Assembly: GCA_037380725.1 (NCBI GenBank)
Contig: JARRRL010000111.1
Location: forward strand, 1 to 15,031
Direction of reading: 5' to 3'
Origin: JARRRL01 sp037380725
GTDB lineage: Bacteria; Pseudomonadota; Gammaproteobacteria; Pseudomonadales; JANQJO01
DNA length: 15,031 bases
Part shown: in pieces, positions 7,820 to 13,837 of the stretch
Layout: each line of letters starts with the position of its first letter
Numbering within the stretch: position 1 is the first letter of the stretch
Translations under genes and position numbers: made by a program
Notes under the pieces: generated by a model
What the model saw: the letters and a program-made list of their open reading frames with translations, nothing else
Told to the model about the DNA's origin: nothing
Database searches by the model: none

Positions 7820-7942
7820 TGACTTCATTTTCCGGCAGCGCTTAGTCCAGAAGTTTGTTTATTAGGGTGACTTGGTCTCAACGAGGAAAAACCTTTCACA
7901 GGTTTTGTTGGTGTGGGCGTTTAATTTGCCTCAGAGGGACAT
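7820..7942 (+). pseudogene. Decayed short paralog before gene 3
   Basis: The DNA matches the remnant before gene 2 over its central part. Conceptual translation gives LHFPAALSPEVCLLG, a stop, then LGLNEEKPFTGFVGVGV, another stop, and FASEG. Two in-frame stops make it non-functional. It again shows FVGVGV next to FASEG, the hallmark of the short form. Confidence 0.7.
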
Positions 7943-7977
7943 GAGCTCATGTGTGCATTAATGAAGAAGGTCATACA

Positions 7978-10223
7978 ATGAAAGAGACTACCGCACTCCC
8001 ATGCAACTATTTCTCCGAATCGTCTGTCTCGCGAAAGGTACAAGTTTTGCCGAAGGATGCAGACAGGTCGGGTGGTGCTTACCGAGTGAGTCAGGCTTTA
8101 ACGCCGCTGATTGATTATTTAGAAAAACGGATTCATGAAAATCCAGAAGCGCAGGATTTTCGGCTCGCTTTGNNNNNNNNNCCATTCAGTTAGAGGCGGT
8201 TCGGTCGAGCTTGGCGCTGCGCACGGTCTCGCAGGAAGCTCGGCAGAGAGTGACGGGGGAGATTACTGTTCCGTCGATTCCGTTGATCCCAGGTGTGTGG
8301 AATTCGGCCATCTGTTTTAACGATTTTTTTGATGGTGCGGGGATGGCTTTGAAGAAGCTGTATCGCGTATTGCGTTTGACAGAAAAAGCAGAAATTAAGT
8401 GGATGTTGAGTCATGTGGCGGCAAGCGATGTGCAGAAATTTTTCGCTTTACCGGTCTGGCGTGGGTTTAGTCGAAGCGCGGTTGTGAGCACGCAAAATAT
8501 GTCTTTCCAGTTGGGCGGTTTGGACGTGACGTATCGTGGATTGAGTCTACCCGGTGATGAGGGTCTGCCGAAATTGGCTTTTTATCGATTTAGGTCACGT
8601 TCGGATTTGAATGCTGAGATTTGTTTAATCGGGCACTTAAATATCGACGAGAAAAATATTTTCACGGGATTCGTGAGTATGAGCCTGCATAGAAACTTGG
8701 GCAAAAGCGCTGCGTTCGTGGCGGATAAGCCTTTGGATTTGGAAGCCTCATTTGATATGCCTTATCTGTTCGAAGGAAACCGAGGCGCTCGGTACTCGTT
8801 GGATCCAGACGAGCCTCGTAATCACTTCACGTGGTTGGGCGTTCACCTTACGTCGAGAGGAGAGGTGCAAACAGGAAGCCAAGGGAATTTGATACACCTT
8901 GAAGGCAATACCGGTATACGCCGTGAGTGGCATGGAATGACGTTTGATGAGAACGCTAAAATTGTAGACGGTTGTATCGGTAATCACCTTCTCGTGTCTC
9001 AGAATGATGCACGTAAAATTTTGTGGAAAAATATTGAGTTTTCATCTGACGCTGAGATTAAAGACAATCAGATCGGAACTAAAATGGTACGGCTACAGAG
9101 TGGTCATATGGTGTGTTGGGAAGGGGTTCGGTTTGCCCCGAATGGTCACTTGAAAGAGGGTTGTCGTGGTAATATGTTTATTCAGCAGCCAGACGGAACT
9201 AAAAGAAACTGGGAAGGGGTTCGGTTTACCGCTAGCGGTAGCTTGAAAGAGGGTTGTCATGGTAATAAATTTATTCAGACTCCAAAAGTAAAGATAAGCT
9301 GGGAAGGAGTTCGCTTTGCCCCGAGTGGTCTCTTGAAAGCGGGTTGTCCTGGTAATATGTTTGTTCAGTATCCAGATGGAAGTAATAAAAGCTTTGAAGG
9401 CGTTACGTTTAACTCGGCGGGTTCTCTGCAAGCCGGTTGTCGAGGGAATAAGCTCGTTAAAGAAACTAATGGTATGCGTAAGGAATGGCGAGAGGTCGTT
9501 TTCCAATCTTCTGGTGCCCTTCAGGCTGGTACCAGCGGAACGTTTAGAATTGGTTCGGCGGATATGTGGCGAGAGGAATGGCGAAATGTGCGTTTCGAGT
9601 CGGCGGGTTACCTTCAAACCGATGACAATGGCATCACCAATGGTACGTACCTGGTTTATCATGATGACGGTACATGTGATCAGTGGAATGACATTAAAAT
9701 GTCTTCACAAGGTAGGATTCAGGATGGCAGTGACGGGGAATTGTGTGTAAGCCATAAAAATGGGAAGGCGCAGTTGCGTAATTATCGGTTCAACAATGAC
9801 TATACGGTACAGGCGGGTTCCAAGGGGATTTTGACGCATATTTACCCGGATGATTCAAAACTTCATTTTGTGGGAGTCAGTATTACTCCGGATAGACAGA
9901 TTGAAGAAAATAATGAGATGTCTCTGATCCGAGAATACCCGAGTAATAAATGTACACTGACTTGGCATGAGATCATAAAAAAGGATGGCGTGTATTCGCA
10001 GAAGGGTCAGAAAGGTTTTACGTGTGAATTGGCAAGCCCGGACGGGCAACGTCAGTGGTTTTGCAATCAGTCATTTGTGCGACACAACGATTGTTTTTTG
10101 GATAATCATACAGGAGAATTGGTGTTATTACTTGAGTCTCAGGAAGTGGCGCGCTTGAGTCCGTTGCCGCATTCGTCGATCGGTGAGAGCTCTCGTGCTT
10201 CCCAGGGTGTGAATGCCAGATAA
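7978..10223 (+). CDS. Tandem repeat protein, paralog 3 (longest array; interrupted by an assembly gap)
   Basis: The start is ATG 7978, with AAGAAGG at 7964-7970 and 7-nt spacing. The frame breaks only at the run of nine N at 8173-8181. Genes 1 and 4 have 13 bases between the same flanking TTTG and CCATTCAG. With 13 bases the gene is one continuous frame of 749 codons, so I treat it as one gene and not as two. The N-terminal region is close to paralog 4 (RLTEKAEIKWMLSHVAA, LPVWRGF). About 14 repeats follow, including four in the central block. The C-terminal tail SPLPHSSIGESSRA runs on through the position where the siblings stop and ends SQGVNAR. No signal peptide or membrane segment is visible. 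Function unknown. The promoter seen before genes 2 and 4 is not visible here. Confidence 0.85.
8173..8181. other. Assembly gap (nine N) inside gene 3
   Basis: Nine undetermined bases. Comparison with genes 1 and 4 predicts 13 real bases (gene 2: 16), so the N count is a placeholder of wrong length and creates an artificial frameshift. Confidence 0.97.
9117..9485 (+). repeat. Central repeat block of gene 3: four repeats (123 aa)
   Basis: Four consecutive repeats begin at WEGVRFAPNG, WEGVRFTASG, WEGVRFAPSG and FEGVTFNSAG, with lengths of 31, 30, 31 and 31 residues. Each has the GC-x-GN motif. This is the largest central block of the four paralogs. Confidence 0.87.
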
Positions 10224-10224
10224 T

Positions 10225-10312
10225 TGGTTTGTGCTGTTTGGCGTTGGCGCTTTACGGAACCGATTCTCGTGCAACTCTTGATGACATTGGTGGCGGAGCG
10301 CCTGACTAACTG
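10225..10312 (+). pseudogene. mscS scar 3, after gene 3
   Basis: GTGCTGTTTGGCGTTGGCGC (mscS near 1790) is joined directly to TTACGGAACCGATTCTCGTG and onward, which matches the last 80 bp of mscS (2395-2476), including a shortened GTGGCGGAGCGCCTGACTAA end. The deletion end points differ from scars 1 and 2. It keeps the natural mscS stop region but cannot encode a channel. Confidence 0.85.
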
Positions 10313-10425
10313 ATGTGTGAGCAGCCCTTTCAAGATGAAAAGCGAACAATTATATTATGTGGATTACTTGTAACTATCTATAGACACCTGTTTTTTTATT
10401 ATAAAAAGAATTGATCGAAAAATTC

Positions 10426-10455
10426 AGTTGCCTAATTATTCATTAGGCAACTTTT
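10426..10455 (+). terminator. Intrinsic terminator between genes 3 and 4
   Basis: A perfect 11-bp stem (AGTTGCCTAAT at 10426-10436 with ATTAGGCAACT at 10442-10452), a 5-nt loop, and a short T run (TTTT, ending at 10455). An A-rich stretch precedes it. It would separate the transcription of gene 3 from that of gene 4. The T run is short, so efficiency is uncertain. Confidence 0.65.
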
Positions 10456-10558
10456 AATGTACCTTTGGGCCAAATGAAAAATCATTCATCGAGCTCTTCG
10501 TCGCAGTGCTCACGACTGCCAAGAATAACTTAATAAGTCAATAAACCATTCGATTTAA

Positions 10559-10587
10559 TTGAAAATTTGCATCCGTCATGCTAGGGT
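10559..10587 (+). promoter_or_regulatory. Sigma-70-like promoter of gene 4
   Basis: TTGAAA at 10559-10564, 17 bp, then TAGGGT at 10582-10587, with TG one base upstream of the -10. It is the counterpart of the promoter at 5097-5125, and about 90 bp of leader after it are also conserved between units 2 and 4. Transcription would start about 187 nt before gene 4. Apart from this, scar 3, the terminator and the remnant at 10685, I see nothing in 10313-10780. Confidence 0.55.
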
Positions 10588-10684
10588 TCTTGTGAAATTT
10601 GATTGGATGTTGGCTTCTGACTGTCTGAAAATTATTCCATCAGCGTTTTTCGTAGCGACAGGATATTGATATGATTTGAGTGGG

Positions 10685-10750
10685 AACGAGAAAATATTTT
10701 CACGAGTTTTGTTGGCGTGGGCGTTTAATGTGCCTCAGAGGGATATGATC
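10685..10750 (+). pseudogene. Short-paralog remnant before gene 4
   Basis: The DNA from AACGAGAAAATATTTTCACG to the following CCTCAGAGGGATATGA matches the NEKNIFTSFVGVGV and FASEG part of the remnants before genes 2 and 3. It is the smallest of the four and lacks the upstream half. The join to the promoter leader is abrupt, so a deletion brought them together. Confidence 0.6.
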
Positions 10751-10780
10751 TAAATATACATCAATGAAGAAGGTTATACA

Positions 10781-12916
10781 ATGGAAAAGACTACCGCACT
10801 CCCATGCAATTATTTCTCCGAATCGTCTGTCTCGCGAAAGGCGCAAACTTTGCCGAAGGATGCAGGCAGATCGGGTGACGCTTACCGAGTGAGTCAGGCT
10901 TTAACGCCGCTGATTGATTATTTAGAAAAACGAATTCATGAGAATCCAGAAGCGCAGGATTTTCGGCTTGCTTTGAGCGCTGCGGCGCCCATTCAGTTAG
11001 AGGCAGTTCAGTCGAGCTTGGCGCTGCGCACGGTCTCGCAGGAAGCTCGGCAGAGAGTGACGAGGGAAATTGCCGTTCCTTCGATTCCGCTGATCCCGGG
11101 TGTGTGGAATTCGGCTATTTGTTTTAACGATTTTTTTGATGGCGCGGGGATGGCTTTGAAGAAGCTGTATCGCGTAATGAGTTTGACAGAGCAAGCAGAG
11201 TTTAAGTGGATGTTGAGTCATGTGGCGGCGAGCGATGTGCAGAAATTTTTCGCTTTACCGGTCTGGCGTGGGTTTAGTCGAAGCGCGGTTGTGAGTCCGC
11301 AAGATATGTCTTTCCAGTTGGGCGATTTGGACGTGACGTATCGTGGATTGAGTCTACCCGGTGATGAGGGCCTGCCGAAATTGGCTTTTTATCGATTTAG
11401 GTCACGGTCGGATTTGAATGCTGAGATTCGTTTAATCGGGCGCTTAGATCTCGACGAGAAAAATATTTTCACGGGATTCGTGAGTATGAGCCTGCATGGA
11501 AACTTGGGTAAAAGTGCTGCGTTCGTGGCGGATAAGCCTTTGGATTTGGAAGCCTCATTTGATATGTCTTATCTGTTCGAAGGAAATCGAGGCGCTCGAT
11601 ACTCGTTGGATCCAGTCGATCCTCGTGATAACGTCACGTGCTTGGGCGTTCAACTTACGTCGAGAGGAGAAGTGCAAGCGGGAAGCCAAGGGAATTTGAT
11701 ACACTACGAAGGCAGCACCGATATACGTCGCGAGTGGCATGGGGTGAGGTTTGATGAGAACGCTGAAATTGCAGCCGGTTGTATCGGCAATCACCTGCTT
11801 GTGTTTCAGAATGGAGCGCGTAAAATTGTTTGGAAAAATGTTGAGTTTGCAAGTACCGGTCAGATTAAGGACAATCAAATCGGAACTAAAATTGGACAGC
11901 AACACGGTGTTGTGATGCGTTGGGAAGGGGTTCGATTTGCCCCGGATGGTCGCTTAAAAGCGGGTTGTCATGGTAATAAAATTATTCAGTCTCCCGGAGG
12001 AAAGGTCAGTTGGGAAGGGGTTCAGTTTGCTCCCGATGGTACCTTGAAAGCGGGTTGTCATGGTAATAAATATATTCAGTCTTCAGAAGGAAAGGTAAGC
12101 TATGAAGGCGTTACGTTTGACTCGACGGGTCTTCTGCAAGCCGGTTGTCGAGGGAACAAGCTCGTTAAAGAAAATAATGGTATGCGTAAGGAATGGCGAG
12201 AGGTCGTTTTCCAATCTTCCAGTGCCCTTCAGGCTGACACCACCGGAACGTTTAGAATTGGTACGGCGGATAAATGGCTAAAAGAATGGCAAAATGTGCA
12301 TTTCACACCAGCGGGTGGCTTAAAAGCCGATGACAATGGCGTCATCAATGGTACGTTTCTGCGTTATTTTGATAACGGTAATTATGTGCAGTGGAAAGAC
12401 ATTAAAATGTCTTCAAACGGTATGATTCAGGATGGCAGTGGCGGGGAAATGTGTGTAAGCAAAAATAACATGAAGCAGTTGTTGCGTAATTGTCGATTCA
12501 ATAGTGACTATACGATAAAGGCGGGTTCTAAGGGGACTGTGACGTATATTTTTTCGGATGATTCAAAACTTCATTGTGTCGGAGCCGGTATTACTCCGGA
12601 TAGACAGATTGAAGAAAATAATGAGATGACAATGATACGAGAATACGCAAATAATACATGCACGCTGACTTGGCATGATATCCTGAAGAAGGATGGCGTG
12701 TATTTGCAGAAGGGCCGGAAAGATTTAATGTGTGAATTGGCAAGTTCGGATGGGCAAAGGCAGTGGTTTCACAGTGAGTTTATGATGCCACACAGCAATT
12801 TTCTGCTGGATAAGCATACGGGAGAATTGGTGTTATTGTCTAATAAGTCTCGGGAAGTGGGACGCATGAGTCCGTTGCCGCATTCGTCGATCGGTGAGAG
12901 CTCGCGTGCTCGCTGA
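10781..12916 (+). CDS. Tandem repeat protein, paralog 4
   Basis: A 711-residue member of the family. ATG 10781 has AAGAAGG at 10767-10773 with the same 7-nt spacing as genes 1 and 3. The N-terminal region is closest to paralog 3 (SLTEQAEFKWMLSHVAA, LPVWRGF), while the repeat after WREVVFQ resembles paralog 2 (QWKDIKMSS). About 13 repeats follow the N-terminal region; three make up the central block, of which the first two are very similar (about 90 bp each). The C-terminal tail is MSPLPHSSIGESSRAR. No signal peptide or membrane segment is visible. It is the last unit of the array and ends 59 bp from the convergent rsmE. It has its own promoter and lies behind a terminator, so it is probably transcribed separately from gene 3. 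Function unknown. Confidence 0.88.
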   Translation: MEKTTALPCNYFSESSVSRKAQTLPKDAGRSGDAYRVSQALTPLIDYLEKRIHENPEAQDFRLALSAAAPIQLEAVQSSLALRTVSQEARQRVTREIAVPSIPLIPGVWNSAICFNDFFDGAGMALKKLYRVMSLTEQAEFKWMLSHVAASDVQKFFALPVWRGFSRSAVVSPQDMSFQLGDLDVTYRGLSLPGDEGLPKLAFYRFRSRSDLNAEIRLIGRLDLDEKNIFTGFVSMSLHGNLGKSAAFVADKPLDLEASFDMSYLFEGNRGARYSLDPVDPRDNVTCLGVQLTSRGEVQAGSQGNLIHYEGSTDIRREWHGVRFDENAEIAAGCIGNHLLVFQNGARKIVWKNVEFASTGQIKDNQIGTKIGQQHGVVMRWEGVRFAPDGRLKAGCHGNKIIQSPGGKVSWEGVQFAPDGTLKAGCHGNKYIQSSEGKVSYEGVTFDSTGLLQAGCRGNKLVKENNGMRKEWREVVFQSSSALQADTTGTFRIGTADKWLKEWQNVHFTPAGGLKADDNGVINGTFLRYFDNGNYVQWKDIKMSSNGMIQDGSGGEMCVSKNNMKQLLRNCRFNSDYTIKAGSKGTVTYIFSDDSKLHCVGAGITPDRQIEENNEMTMIREYANNTCTLTWHDILKKDGVYLQKGRKDLMCELASSDGQRQWFHSEFMMPHSNFLLDKHTGELVLLSNKSREVGRMSPLPHSSIGESSRAR
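11921..12193 (+). repeat. Central repeat block of gene 4: three repeats (91 aa)
   Basis: Repeats begin at WEGVRFAPDG, WEGVQFAPDG and YEGVTFDSTG. The first two 90-bp units share most bases, including the whole AAAGCGGGTTGTCATGGTAA stretch, which points to a recent duplication within the gene. Confidence 0.87.
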
Positions 12917-12935
12917 GTGTGAATGCCAGGTAGAT

Positions 12936-12980
12936 GGTTTTCCAAAATAAATGGGTTTTCCAAGACAGAAGGTTTTCAAT
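12936..12980. repeat. Three spaced copies of GGTTTTCCAA between convergent genes
   Basis: GGTTTTCCAA occurs at 12936-12945 and 12954-12963, and a variant GGTTTTCAAT at 12971-12980, spaced 18 and 17 bp. The last copy overlaps the 3' end of rsmE. No hairpin terminator is evident in this 59-bp gap. Function unknown; it may be chance or slippage. Confidence 0.6.
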
Positions 12981-13818
12981 ACTGGTAATCGCCCCAATGC
13001 CATTGAGCCAACGTTATCGCAACAAGCGGTGCGGTTTCGGCGCGCAAAATTCGCGGACCCAACTGAAGCGCGTCGAAACCGCTTGTCATCGCGGTTTCAA
13101 CTTCGTGGTCGCTGAACCCGCCTTCTGGGCCTGAAGCAATCGCCAATGTGCTGGGGCGTGTATTCATCGAAAAGTCATCGGGTTTTCGGGTGTCGTGTGG
13201 GTTGAGTATCCAGCGCTGGTCGCATTGCTTTGTCACGGTCTGGAGCCAGGTTTCATACGGAGCGGGGGGAAACAGATGTGGCAAGTGGTCACGTTGACTT
13301 TGTTCGAGTGCGGCAATTAATTCATGATGCCATTGGCTGGTTTTTTTCTCGAGCCGCGTACCGCTGAGTTTGACCTCTGAACGTTCGGTAATGAGCGGCG
13401 TGATGTGTGTGACCCCTAGCTCAGTCATTTTTTGGAGTGCCCATTCGAAACGTTCGCCTTTTATTAAGGCCAGCCCGTAATGAATGATCAGTGGAGGGGC
13501 CGTGATCATTTGGGGCGATCCGATGCGTTCAGCGAACAGCGTAGATGGTGTGTTTGTTTTTTTACTGTTCGGGCGTTTTAAACGTGATGTGTTTGGAGCT
13601 GCGGTTTGCGATAAGGGAGGGGTTGATGTGGCGGAGTTGGATGTGGCGAATCGAATCAAGGCGCGTTGACGGAGACCTTCACCATTGGTGAACACCACGG
13701 GCGTATCCGGCTTTATACGCAGCACGGTCGTCAGTCGGTGACACATCGGTTTGGGAAGCGTCAGATAGGGATCGTTTGTGTTCGTCAGTTCGGGGTAATA
13801 GAGGTACATTTCGCGCAT
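12976..13818 (-). CDS. rsmE: 16S rRNA (uracil-1498-N3)-methyltransferase RsmE with low-complexity insertion
   Basis: A SPOUT-fold methyltransferase that modifies U1498 of 16S rRNA with S-adenosylmethionine, in the cytoplasm. The N-terminal PUA-like domain spans about residues 1-110. The catalytic part has HYGLALIKGERFEWALQKMTELGV (about 113-136), which is strongly diagnostic. The knot that binds the cofactor has SGPEGGFSDHEV and LGPRILRAETAPL near the C-terminus. I chose ATG 13818 (MREMYLYY), which gives 280 aa and has GAGAAG just upstream; the frame also opens at 13869 but that overlaps bioA. The usual length is about 243, and the excess is a Ser/Thr/Pro/Asn/Lys-rich insertion at about residues 58-100 in the N-terminal domain. 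The stop of bioA lies 19 bp upstream, so the two genes are probably cotranscribed. Confidence 0.93.
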   Translation of the reverse strand: MREMYLYYPELTNTNDPYLTLPKPMCHRLTTVLRIKPDTPVVFTNGEGLRQRALIRFATSNSATSTPPLSQTAAPNTSRLKRPNSKKTNTPSTLFAERIGSPQMITAPPLIIHYGLALIKGERFEWALQKMTELGVTHITPLITERSEVKLSGTRLEKKTSQWHHELIAALEQSQRDHLPHLFPPAPYETWLQTVTKQCDQRWILNPHDTRKPDDFSMNTRPSTLAIASGPEGGFSDHEVETAMTSGFDALQLGPRILRAETAPLVAITLAQWHWGDYQY

Positions 13819-13837
13819 GTGTCTTCTCGTTTGCATT

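Larger units (their letters stand above)
2517..12916 (+). repeat. Tandem array of four diverged duplication units
   Basis: The region consists of four copies of a unit of roughly 2.2-2.9 kb. Each unit contains a decayed fragment of a short paralog and a complete long paralog; after the first three genes comes a scar derived from mscS. Shared non-coding marks support common origin. The stretch TGGTCTCATTGATA and following CACATCCTAT occur both after mscS (2519 onward) and after the first scar (4983 onward). The GTGAATGCCAG stretch follows all four stop codons. A shared block with promoter and leader precedes genes 2 and 4. No transposase, integrase or flanking inverted repeat is visible, so duplication by homologous or unequal recombination is favoured over transposition. 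Exact unit borders cannot be set by eye. Confidence 0.8.

Noticed and set aside
8173..8181. Programmed frameshift or a real split of gene 3 into two genes
   Set aside because: The break coincides exactly with the N run, and comparison with genes 1 and 4 predicts a gap length that restores one frame.
2477..12975. Insertion sequence, integron or CRISPR as the source of the array
   Set aside because: No transposase or integrase frame, no terminal inverted repeats, and no short regularly spaced repeats with unique spacers are visible. The repeats are coding and unit-sized.
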